From Verrucomicrobiaceae bacterium (GTDB taxonomy: Bacteria > Verrucomicrobiota > Verrucomicrobiia > Chthoniobacterales > JAATET01): DNA of 42,747 nt. The number at the start of each line of letters is the position of its first letter. The first letter of the stretch is position 1. The stretch lies in contig JAIYAZ010000078.1 of assembly GCA_027488755.1 (NCBI GenBank), forward strand, positions 1 through 42,747, given 5' to 3'. The position numbers and the translations under genes were made by a program. Shown piece after piece: positions 1 through 7,386 of this stretch. The notes beneath the pieces are model-generated. The model saw only the letters and a list, made by a program, of their open reading frames with translations, did no database searches and had not been told where the DNA came from.

Positions 1-2
1 AA

Positions 3-146
3 CAGCAGAAGCAGGATCAACAGCAGAAGCAGGATCAGCAGCAGAAGCAGGATCAGCAGCAGAAGCAGGATCAGCAGCAGAAGCAGGACCAGCAACAGAA
101 GCAGGATCAACAGCAGGGCGAGGATCAGCCGCAGAAGCAGGACGAG
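3..146 (+). repeat. Tandem 18-bp repeat encoding QQKQDQ units
   Basis: Six nearly identical 18-bp units (cagcagaagcaggatcag with silent changes) run from position 3, followed by two degenerate units up to about 146. They are in frame and encode Gln/Lys/Asp hexapeptides. The array touches the window edge, so the true copy number is unknown. Such arrays can change copy number by slippage and may be collapsed in assemblies. Confidence 0.9.
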
Positions 147-428
147 TCCTCGTCACGGCCGCAGCAGTCGGGAGACCGGGGGGATCAGCCCCAGCCGACG
201 CCGCAGCCAACGCCCGGGCAGAAAAAGGAGGGCGATCTGCGGGCGCAGCCCGACCAGAAAAAATCGGAGCAGCCCGGCTCCGAGGCGGCCGCCCAGCCCG
301 TCGAGGAGAAGGACGGCGAGATGTCCGAGAATCAGGCCCGCGCCCTGCTGCGCGCCATGCAGGGCGAGGAAGAGCGTGTGCGGCTGCTTGAACGCCAACA
401 GAATCAGGATGTCATTAAGGACTGGTAA
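3..428 (+). CDS. BatC-like protein, C-terminal part (5' end outside window)
   Basis: This reading frame enters from the left edge and ends at TAA 426-428, so only the C-terminal 141 residues are visible. The first ~48 residues are a low-complexity array of six-residue QQKQDQ units, followed by a Pro/Gln/Lys-rich linker. The last ~35 residues (SENQARALLRAMQGEEE to VIKDW) form a charged helix resembling the end of BatC-type TPR proteins. The gene stops two bases before the ATG of batD, which places it in the Bat operon. The expected TPR part and signal peptide would lie upstream. BatC identity is inferred from position and the C-terminal helix; the Q/K/D array itself is not a family signature. 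Confidence 0.7.
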   Translation, partial: QQKQDQQQKQDQQQKQDQQQKQDQQQKQDQQQKQDQQQGEDQPQKQDESSSRPQQSGDRGDQPQPTPQPTPGQKKEGDLRAQPDQKKSEQPGSEAAAQPVEEKDGEMSENQARALLRAMQGEEERVRLLERQQNQDVIKDW

Positions 429-429
429 C

Positions 430-2229
430 ATGCGGACAACGATTTTCTCCCGACTCGCCGTGGCGGCGCTTTTTCTTGCCGCGGGATTCTGCGCGCAGGC
501 GGCGACGGTGAGCGCGGTGATCTCGGCCGACGAAACCTCGGTGGGCCAACCGGTGGGCGTGCAGGTGCGGGTGGACGGCACGACGAACGTTGCGATGCCC
601 GAAGGGCTCGGCGTGCCCGGGCTGCAATCGCGGCTCACCGGTCGCAGCACGCAGGTCTCGATCATCAACGGCCGGATGACGACCTCGGGCATCTACACCT
701 ACACGGTGGTGCCGGAGCGCGAGGGGACGTTTGAGATTCCGCCGATCGAGGTAAACGCCGAGGGGCGCAAGATTCGGACGGCTCCGCTGAAGCTCACGGT
801 TACCCCGGGCAGCCCGGCCGCGCGTCCCGTGCCCCAGGCTCCGGCGGCCGGGGGCGCGCCGGGGTCCGCGTCCGCTTCGGCGGGTCCGCCCGAGGGGAGC
901 GACAAACTGGCGTGGGGCGAACTGGTGGTGCCTCGGGAACGGATTTACGCCGGGGAGATTGTGCCCGTGGAGGTGCGTTATTTCTTCAACGGCTCGGTGC
1001 CGTTCCGCCTGCTGCGCGGGGAGCCGGTGGTGAGTGGCGAGGGATTCACGTTTCAGAAGTTTGCGCCGCCGACGCAGGCGGAGGAAACGATCAACGGCGT
1101 GCGCTACAACACGCTCACGTTTCGCACGGCGATCACCGCGGTGAAAAGCGGGGAGATGCCGCTGCCGAAGGTCGCGCTGGAGACGGTTGCGCAAGTGCCG
1201 GCGCAGGCTCCGCGCGGGATGGACGACATTTTCAGCCGCTTCTTTGGCGGGCAGGGGCCGGGGTTTGTCGATGAGCGCGAGGTGCGGGTGGAGACCGCCG
1301 CGCGGCCGATCCGGGTGCTGGCGCTGCCCGCGAAGGGCCGGCCCGAGGGGTTCTCGGGCGCGGTGGGCGAATTCACGGTCGCGGCAACGGCGGCTCCGGC
1401 GGAGGCGGCGGCGGGGGATCCGGTGACGCTGAGCGTCGCGGTGAGTGGCCGCGGAAACTTTGACGCGATGGGCGAGCCGCGGCTGGTCAATCCCGAGGGC
1501 TGGCGCGTTTACCCGCCGACGGACCGCTTTGAAAAGACGGATGACATTGGGTTCACCGGCACGAAGACGTTTGAGATGCCGCTTGTCGCGCAGCAGGCCC
1601 GGACGGAAACGCCGATGGCGGAGTTTTCCTACTTCGATCCGGTGAAGGAGAAGTATGTGACGGTGCGCACGGAGCCGGTGCCCGTGCGGGCGGCGGCTCC
1701 GGCGGCCTCGCCGGCGGTGGCGGCGAACGCGGCCCCGGCGGCCACCCCCACGCCGACCCCGGCGCCCGAGGCGGGCAGCCGGTGGCTGGAAGCGGCGACG
1801 CCGCGGAGCTGGGAACCGCTGGCGCGGCGGCCGGTGTTTTGGATCGCGAACGCGGCGGCGGCGCTGGTGCTGATCGGATTGCTCGGGGCGGGCTGGATCC
1901 GGCGGATGCGGCAAGGACCGGCGGCCGAGCGGGCGGCCTGGCAGCGCGAGCGCGACCGGGCGGCCGGGGCGCTGGCTTCGGCGCGGCTCGCGGACGCGGA
2001 GTTTTTGGATCGCGCGCTCGAGGCGCTGGCGGCACAGGCCCGGCTGACGGGCGCGGCGGGCGCGGTGGAGTATGTGCGCGGACTTGAACTGGGTGGCCGG
2101 GAGGTGGGCGAGCTGCGCGCGCTGTTGCTGCGGTCCGACGAGCGGAAGTTCAGCGGCGGCGCGGGTCTGCCGCTGGAGCCGGCCGAGCGGCAGCGCTGGG
2201 CGCAAGCGGTGAAGGAGGTTTGCCGATGA
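430..2229 (+). CDS. batD: BatD family protein (aerotolerance/Bat operon)
   Basis: This is a 599-residue envelope protein. It has an N-terminal signal peptide (MRTTIFSRLAVAALFLAAGFCAQA), a long series of beta-rich oxygen-tolerance (BatD) domains, a Pro/Ala-rich spacer and one C-terminal membrane helix near residues 468-488. A charged cytoplasmic tail follows. I chose ATG 430 because it gives a clean signal peptide two bases after the preceding stop; an upstream in-frame ATG at 376 would lie inside that gene. BatD works with the von Willebrand-type BatA/B proteins in a membrane complex linked to stress tolerance. The stop overlaps the start of batE (ATGA), so translation is probably coupled. 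Confidence 0.88.
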   Translation: MRTTIFSRLAVAALFLAAGFCAQAATVSAVISADETSVGQPVGVQVRVDGTTNVAMPEGLGVPGLQSRLTGRSTQVSIINGRMTTSGIYTYTVVPEREGTFEIPPIEVNAEGRKIRTAPLKLTVTPGSPAARPVPQAPAAGGAPGSASASAGPPEGSDKLAWGELVVPRERIYAGEIVPVEVRYFFNGSVPFRLLRGEPVVSGEGFTFQKFAPPTQAEETINGVRYNTLTFRTAITAVKSGEMPLPKVALETVAQVPAQAPRGMDDIFSRFFGGQGPGFVDEREVRVETAARPIRVLALPAKGRPEGFSGAVGEFTVAATAAPAEAAAGDPVTLSVAVSGRGNFDAMGEPRLVNPEGWRVYPPTDRFEKTDDIGFTGTKTFEMPLVAQQARTETPMAEFSYFDPVKEKYVTVRTEPVPVRAAAPAASPAVAANAAPAATPTPTPAPEAGSRWLEAATPRSWEPLARRPVFWIANAAAALVLIGLLGAGWIRRMRQGPAAERAAWQRERDRAAGALASARLADAEFLDRALEALAAQARLTGAAGAVEYVRGLELGGREVGELRALLLRSDERKFSGGAGLPLEPAERQRWAQAVKEVCR

Positions 2230-2948
2230 AAGCAGGAATCGTGATTTTGCTCATGGGGTTCGCCGCGCTTGCCCGGGCCGACGAGGCGGGGGCGGCGTTT
2301 GCGCGGGGGGACTTTTCCGCCGCGGCGAAGGCGCAGGAGGCGGAGTTGGCGCGGCAGCCGAGCGCGGAGGGTTACTTCAACCTCGGGCTGGCGCGGCAAA
2401 ACGCGGGCGACCCGGTGGGCGCGATCCTCAACTACGAGCGGGCGTTGTTGCTGGATCCGGGGCTGCGTGATGCCCGCAACGCGCTTTCGAAACTCGCCGC
2501 CGCGCAGGGTGTGCCCGCGGCGCCGCGCACCTGGCGGGAGGACGTGACCGGCGTGGTGCATCCCGAGCTGCTGCTCACGCTGGGGAGCACGCTGGCGTGG
2601 GTGGGGGCGTTTGGATTTCTGTTTGCGTCGCAGTCGAGCCGGCGCATCGGGCTGATGACGCTGGCGGGTCTGGCGGTGCTGGCCGGCAGCGCGGCCGCGA
2701 CGGCGGGTTGGCTGGCGGAGGCGCGGTTGGCGGGCGTGCGGCCCGCGCTGGTGACGGCGAAGGAGGGCGCGGAGGTGCTGTCCTCCCCGGCGAATAATTC
2801 GAGCGCGATTCTTTCGGTGCCGGCGGGCACGACGCTGGGGGTGGTCTCCCCGCGGGGGGCGTGGTCCTACGTGGATCTGAACGGCGGGGTGCGCGGCTGG
2901 GTGCCAACCGAGCGGCTCACGCCGATTATCCCGGGTGAAACGCTTTAG
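2226..2948 (+). CDS. batE: BatE-like TPR and SH3 domain protein
   Basis: This 240-residue protein starts at ATG 2226, overlapping the batD stop by 4 bp; a TTG two codons earlier is less likely. A signal sequence (MKAGIVILLMGFAALARA) precedes TPR-like helices at about residues 20-90 (SAEGYFNLGLARQNAGDPVGAI). Two hydrophobic helices then flank residues ~105-160. The C-terminal ~75 residues resemble a bacterial SH3 domain (GAEVLSSPANNSS to GGVRGWVPTERL). TPR + two TM helices + SH3 is the usual BatE arrangement. The role is inferred to be a scaffold at the inner membrane for the Bat complex. Confidence 0.85.
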   Translation: MKAGIVILLMGFAALARADEAGAAFARGDFSAAAKAQEAELARQPSAEGYFNLGLARQNAGDPVGAILNYERALLLDPGLRDARNALSKLAAAQGVPAAPRTWREDVTGVVHPELLLTLGSTLAWVGAFGFLFASQSSRRIGLMTLAGLAVLAGSAAATAGWLAEARLAGVRPALVTAKEGAEVLSSPANNSSAILSVPAGTTLGVVSPRGAWSYVDLNGGVRGWVPTERLTPIIPGETL

Positions 2949-3735
2949 CCGGCGCGGCCTGCTTTTGCTGGCGGTGGCGGCGTGGCCGGGGCTGGCGGCG
3001 GCGGATTGGCGCGGGCAGTTGACGCCGGAGTGGGGAACGTTTCCCGCGCTGCCGGCGGTGACGATGCAGGTGCGGTTCGGTTGGTCGAATGTGCTGCAGG
3101 CGGCGGAGGCGGAGGCCAGCCTGAAGCCGGAGGGGGCGGGGTATCGGGCGGAGGTCAAGGGAGGCACGCAGGGACTGGCGCGCGCGCTGTGGCCGCTGGA
3201 CGCGGAGCATTCCGCGTGGCTGCCCGGCGGGCAGGACGGGGCGCGCTACACGCAGATCGAGCGTTACCGCGGGCGGACGATTGAGACGGAGGTCCGCTTC
3301 AACGCCCGGGGGCTGGAGCGCTGGCGGCAGACGTCGGACACGCCGGAGGCGGCGCGGTGGAAGCGGGTGGAGTTTGCGCCGGTATTTGACGTGATCGGCG
3401 GCGGGTTGTTTGTGCGCAGCCAGCCGCTGCGAACGGGCGACACGGTGGGGCTGGTGTGTTATCCGGGGGATTCGCCGTATTTTGCCACGCTGCGGGTGGA
3501 GCGGCGGGAGACGTTGCGGGTGATGGGGCGGGATTGGCCGGCGATCCGGATGGCGTTGAGCCTGCGCCGGCTGGAGGTGAAGGACCGGCGGCCGGCGGGC
3601 GACGTGCAGCACGGGAAGTTCCGCTCGGGCACGGTGTGGCTGTCCGATGATGACCGGCGTATTCCGCTGCGGGCGGAGGTGACGGTGATGGTCGGCTACA
3701 TTTACGCGGAGCTGACCGGCCTGGAGTGGCGGTGA
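2935..3735 (+). CDS. DUF3108 domain exported protein
   Basis: This 266-residue protein starts at GTG 2935, inside the end of batE (14-bp overlap), so it is probably translated from the same mRNA. A short signal peptide (MKRFSRRGLLLLAVAAWPGLAAA) precedes a beta-rich domain with features of DUF3108: GGLFVRSQPLRTGDTV, a central VMGRDWPAIRMALS segment and a late GTVWLSDDDRRIPLRAEV motif. DUF3108 proteins are periplasmic or outer-membrane associated and functionally uncharacterised. The overlap suggests a link with the Bat proteins, but this may only be local operon structure. Confidence 0.75.
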   Translation: MKRFSRRGLLLLAVAAWPGLAAADWRGQLTPEWGTFPALPAVTMQVRFGWSNVLQAAEAEASLKPEGAGYRAEVKGGTQGLARALWPLDAEHSAWLPGGQDGARYTQIERYRGRTIETEVRFNARGLERWRQTSDTPEAARWKRVEFAPVFDVIGGGLFVRSQPLRTGDTVGLVCYPGDSPYFATLRVERRETLRVMGRDWPAIRMALSLRRLEVKDRRPAGDVQHGKFRSGTVWLSDDDRRIPLRAEVTVMVGYIYAELTGLEWR

Positions 3736-3801
3736 TGGGGCGGCACCGGGAATCGCGGCATTCCGGCTTGAGCGCGGGGCGGGAGTGGCTAGGTTGGCCG
3801 G

Positions 3802-4203
3802 ATGATTCGTTTTCTTCGCGTATTGGTGATCGGGTTGGCGTGCGGAAATCTCCTGGCAGCCGAGCCGGCCGAGGCACCGAAAATCATTCCCTCCACGGAC
3901 CTTGAGTCGATCTCGCTGGCGATCGGTTCGGTGGCGACGATCGAAGGTCGCATCGAGCGCATCGGCACGACGCAGAAGAAGGGCATCACGTTTCTCAACT
4001 TCAGCAAGCAGCGCGGCGGGTTTGTGGCGATTGTCTTCATGTCGTCCTACGGGCAGTTTCCCGATGGGTTCGACCAATTCCGCAACAAGGTCGTGCGGGT
4101 GACCGGCAAGGTTGAAGTCTACAGCGAGGCGGTCGCCCAGATTGTGATCAAGAAGGCCGACCAGATCGTGATCGTGGACGACGCCGCCCCGGCGGCGAAC
4201 TAG
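3802..4203 (+). CDS. Exported OB-fold (nucleic-acid-binding-like) protein
   Basis: This protein has 133 residues: a signal peptide (MIRFLRVLVIGLACGNLLAA) and a single domain with an OB-fold pattern, SLAIGSVATIEGRIERIGTTQ, then FLNFSKQRGGFVAIVF, then VVRVTGKVEVYSEAVAQIVI. Small exported OB-fold proteins of this type occur in many bacteria; the ligand is unknown and need not be nucleic acid. The stop codon overlaps the riboflavin synthase stop on the opposite strand by 4 bp, so the two genes converge with no room for a terminator between them. Confidence 0.7.
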   Translation: MIRFLRVLVIGLACGNLLAAEPAEAPKIIPSTDLESISLAIGSVATIEGRIERIGTTQKKGITFLNFSKQRGGFVAIVFMSSYGQFPDGFDQFRNKVVRVTGKVEVYSEAVAQIVIKKADQIVIVDDAAPAAN

Positions 4204-4796
4204 CCACGCGCGGCGAGCAGGCGTTCGGCGTATTTGGCGAGGACGTCGACCTCGAAGTTCACGCGGTCCCCGGCGCGGAGGTCGCCGAGGTTCGTCATGG
4301 CCCGGGTGTGCGGGATGATCCAGACCTGGAAGTCGCTTTCGCCGAGTTCGGCGATGGTGAGGGAGACGCCGTTGAGGGCGATGGAGCCCTTGGCGACGAG
4401 GTAGCGGGCGAAGTCGGGACGGAGTTCGAAGCGGAGGCCGAGATCGGGGCCGGCGGGCGTGGTTTCCAGCACGGCGCAGGTGCCGTCGACGTGGCCCTGC
4501 ACAAAGTGGCCGCCGAGTCGGGCGTTGGCGGCGAGGGCGCGCTCGAGGTTCACGCGGGAGCCGGGGGCGAGGTCGCCGAGGTTGGTGGCGCGGAGGGTGG
4601 CGGCGAGGAGGTCGAAACGGAGGAGGCCGTCCGGTTGGTCGGCCACGGTGAGGCAGCAGCCGTTGACGGCGACGCTGTCGCCGAGGGCGACGGGGAAGGC
4701 GGCGGGGTCGGCTGATTCGATGAAGAGGTGGCGTCCTTCGGGGGTGGCGGTGAAGCGGCGGAGCACGCCCAGAGACTCGATGAGGCCGGTGAACAC
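4200..4796 (-). CDS. ribE: Riboflavin synthase alpha chain
   Basis: This 198-residue enzyme converts two 6,7-dimethyl-8-ribityllumazines to riboflavin plus the pyrimidinedione. It shows the family's internal duplication. The N-terminal barrel has MFTGLIES, AVNGCCLTV and GGHFVQGHVDGT; the second barrel has IALNGVSLTIAEL and WIIPHT. A GTG start at 4796 puts MFTGLIES exactly at the N-terminus; longer forms add Pro-rich sequence absent from the family. The gene stands alone, without other rib genes. The ~105 bp upstream show no recognisable FMN riboswitch. Confidence 0.93.
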   Translation of the reverse strand: MFTGLIESLGVLRRFTATPEGRHLFIESADPAAFPVALGDSVAVNGCCLTVADQPDGLLRFDLLAATLRATNLGDLAPGSRVNLERALAANARLGGHFVQGHVDGTCAVLETTPAGPDLGLRFELRPDFARYLVAKGSIALNGVSLTIAELGESDFQVWIIPHTRAMTNLGDLRAGDRVNFEVDVLAKYAERLLAARG

Positions 4797-4901
4797 GGGA
4801 TGGGAAGGGGCAGGAGGTGGAAGGTGGGGCGTCGGATTGCGCGGGTCCCGAGTGGTTTTTAGTCGACACTCCGCGTTCCGGCAACAAGCTGTTCCGTCCC
4901 T

Positions 4902-5591
4902 ATGCGGTGCTGGTATCTTTATTTGGCGGCGGTTTTGACTTTGGGCGGGTGTGCGTCGGTGAGCGTGCATGAGGTGACGGACCGGCCCGACGTGAAGCCG
5001 ACGGCACCGGATTTGATTTACGTGGAGGATTTTGCCGCGCCGCCGGAGGTGTTCCGGGTCGACCGCGGGGCCGAGGCCCACGAACGCTTCCGGGCGACCT
5101 ATGCGAGGCAGTTGGCCTACGACGTTGCGCTCCGGGCGACGAAGCGGCTGGCGCCGGCTAAGGCGATCGCGCGCGGCACGGTGCCGAAGCGGGTGCGGGG
5201 CACGCGGGCCTGGCTGGTGACGGGCCGCTTCACCAAGGTGAACCAGGGCAGCCGGGTGCTGCGGACGGCCATCGGGTTTGGCCTCGGCGGAACGAAAGTG
5301 GAGACGGACGTGATGGTTTACGATCTGAGCCGGCCGGGTGAGCCGCCGATCCTGGAATTTTCGACCACGGGCGGGACGAATTCCCAGCCCGGCGTCGCGG
5401 TGGGCCTGGTGATGCCGAACTTCTGGTTGATCGGGCTGGATGCCGCGGTGCGCATCGGACCGGGCCTGCGGATGGATGGCATTCGGACTTCCCGCGAGAT
5501 CGTGGCTGTGCTTTCTGAATACATGGCACGGCACGATTTGCTTCCGTCGAAGCAGGTTTACCGCGCCAAAAACCTAGGAAAATGGCCATGA
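4902..5591 (+). CDS. DUF4410-like lipoprotein
   Basis: This is a 229-residue putative lipoprotein. The N-terminus ends in a lipobox (LTLGGC, Cys17), so lipidation and membrane anchoring are expected. The body resembles DUF4410: IYVEDFAAPPEVFRVDR, LVTGRFTKVNQGSRVLRTAIGFGLGGT, then MVYDLSRPGEPPILEFSTTGG. A Gly-rich stretch around GFGLGGTKVET is typical. Function in this family is unknown. The stop overlaps the ATG of the downstream c-di-GMP gene (ATGA), so the two are probably co-translated. Confidence 0.7.
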   Translation: MRCWYLYLAAVLTLGGCASVSVHEVTDRPDVKPTAPDLIYVEDFAAPPEVFRVDRGAEAHERFRATYARQLAYDVALRATKRLAPAKAIARGTVPKRVRGTRAWLVTGRFTKVNQGSRVLRTAIGFGLGGTKVETDVMVYDLSRPGEPPILEFSTTGGTNSQPGVAVGLVMPNFWLIGLDAAVRIGPGLRMDGIRTSREIVAVLSEYMARHDLLPSKQVYRAKNLGKWP

Positions 5592-7315
5592 GCACCCTCT
5601 CCGCCGCGCCGGCCTTCGACGCTCTCTCCGCCCTCAGCGTGCTCATCGTGGAGGACGATCCGGTGACCCGGGCCCTGCTTGAGCGGCAGATTCGCAAGCG
5701 CGGGCATCACGCGGTGCCCTGCGAGAGTGCGGAGGTGGCGCTCGCGCGTTTGCTGGAGCAGTTTTATCCGTTGATTCTCCTCGACGTGCAGCTGCCCGGG
5801 ATGAGCGGGCTGGAGCTGTGCCGGCACCTGCGGGCGCAGCCGGATGGCGACCAGTATTACGTGCTCGTCGGCACGGGCAACGACAAGCCGGAGGATCTTC
5901 GAGACATCCTTGATGCCGGGGCGAGCGACTACGTGGCCAAGCCCTACCACCCCGGCTTGCTCAACGTGCGCCTGACGGTTGCGGAAAAGCAGATCAAGGA
6001 AATCGCCGCGCGCAAGCGGCTCGAGCGCGAGCTGAAGTTTCTGGCGACCCGCGATCCGCTCACGAAGCTGCTGAACCGCAGCCAGCTTGAGCCGGCGTTG
6101 CTGGCGGCCATCCACGCCACGCAGGAGGGACGGCCCGCGGCGGTGCTTTACCTCGATCTCGACAACTTCAAGATCGTGAACGACACGCTCGGTCACGACG
6201 CCGGCGACCGCCTGCTCACGACGCTTTCCGGGCTGATCAAGACGACGACGCGGCCGCAGGATGAGCTGGTGCGGTTCGGCGGCGATGAGTTTGTCGTGAT
6301 CCTGACCGACACCAGCATCGATCAGGCGATGGCGGTCGCGGGCCGGCTGCGCGAGAAGCTGGACGAGTTTCGCTTTCTGGATTCCGGAATGAGTTTCCGG
6401 GTGGGCGCGTCGATTGGCGTGGCGCCGGTGAATCCGATGCTGACCCCGGCGGAGATTCTCGTGGCGGCGGATTCGGCCTGCTATGCGGCCAAGGCGCATG
6501 GGCGCAACCGCGTCGAGCTGCACAGCGAGAGTGACAGCGCGATTGCGAAGCTGATTGCCGACACGGACTGGGCCACGCGCATTGGCGAGGCGATGAAGGA
6601 CGGCAGCCTGGAGCTCTGGTTCCAGCCGGTGGTCTCCGCGGTGGATGGCAGCCTGCTTTACCAGGAGGCCCTGCTGCGTTACGTCGCGCCGGGGCAGACG
6701 ATGATCATCAGTCCCGGGGCGTTTCTGAGTTCCGCCCAGCGGTCCGGGCAGGGCTCGAAGCTGGATCAGTTTGTGATCGAGACGGCGATTCAGGCGTTGG
6801 CGCGGCATCCCGAGCTGGTGCTGGGCGTGAACCTTTCCGCGCCCTCGTTCAACGACAATCAGCTTCTCGAGAAGATTCGCGAGGCTCTGGCGACCCACGC
6901 CGTGGAGCCGTCGCGCCTGCTTCTGGAGATCACGGAGACGGAGATCATGTCGAACCTGGACAAGGCCTCGGTCGTTCTCCAGGAGATGAACGCGATCGGA
7001 CTGCGGACGGCGTTGGACGATTTTGGCGCGGGGTTTTCCTCGCTGGCTTACCTGAAAAATCTTCCGGTCGATCACCTCAAGATCGATGGAGCCTTCGTGC
7101 GGGATCTGGCGCAGAACAATTTCAATCAGGCCATCCTGCGGGCGATCCGCGAGGTGGCGCGCATCCGCAACATCAAAACGGTCGCCGAGTGCGTGGAATC
7201 GCGCGAGCAATACGATCTGCTGGCGGAGCTGGGCATCGATTATGCGCAGGGCTTTTTTATCGGCCGGCCGCGCGCGCGTCCCTATCTGGCGGCGGAGATC
7301 GTGATCCCGAATTGA
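5588..7315 (+). CDS. Response regulator with GGDEF and EAL domains (c-di-GMP turnover)
   Basis: This 575-residue cytoplasmic protein combines an N-terminal receiver domain (LLDVQLPG, phospho-acceptor Asp66), a GGDEF domain and an EAL domain. GGDEF is intact at residues 231-235, and an RxxD motif (RPQD) five residues upstream matches a product-inhibition I-site. The EAL domain keeps EAL (Glu360), GVNLS, ITETE, DDFGAG, LKID and YAQGFF, so phosphodiesterase activity is plausible. Both activities therefore look possible, with phosphorylation setting the balance. No partner kinase is adjacent; the hybrid kinase at 10387 is a candidate. I chose ATG 5588, which overlaps the previous stop and has AGGA upstream; ATG 5582 is the alternative. 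Confidence 0.9.
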   Translation: MSTLSAAPAFDALSALSVLIVEDDPVTRALLERQIRKRGHHAVPCESAEVALARLLEQFYPLILLDVQLPGMSGLELCRHLRAQPDGDQYYVLVGTGNDKPEDLRDILDAGASDYVAKPYHPGLLNVRLTVAEKQIKEIAARKRLERELKFLATRDPLTKLLNRSQLEPALLAAIHATQEGRPAAVLYLDLDNFKIVNDTLGHDAGDRLLTTLSGLIKTTTRPQDELVRFGGDEFVVILTDTSIDQAMAVAGRLREKLDEFRFLDSGMSFRVGASIGVAPVNPMLTPAEILVAADSACYAAKAHGRNRVELHSESDSAIAKLIADTDWATRIGEAMKDGSLELWFQPVVSAVDGSLLYQEALLRYVAPGQTMIISPGAFLSSAQRSGQGSKLDQFVIETAIQALARHPELVLGVNLSAPSFNDNQLLEKIREALATHAVEPSRLLLEITETEIMSNLDKASVVLQEMNAIGLRTALDDFGAGFSSLAYLKNLPVDHLKIDGAFVRDLAQNNFNQAILRAIREVARIRNIKTVAECVESREQYDLLAELGIDYAQGFFIGRPRARPYLAAEIVIPN

Positions 7316-7386
7316 GGTTCGGATTGGTTCCGGTCGGTGTTTGCCACCGGGGCCGGCGTTGAAATTTTTCCCCCGTTGTTTTCCCC

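Noticed and set aside
3-146. CRISPR or satellite DNA
   Set aside because: The repeats are contiguous, in frame and protein-coding.
415-2205. Long minus-strand reading frame opposite batD
   Set aside because: High GC leaves few stops on the opposite strand. The translation is Arg/Pro/His-rich with no domain, while the plus strand encodes a recognisable BatD.
4797-4901. FMN riboswitch upstream of riboflavin synthase
   Set aside because: The gap is about 105 bp and shows none of the conserved RFN stems.
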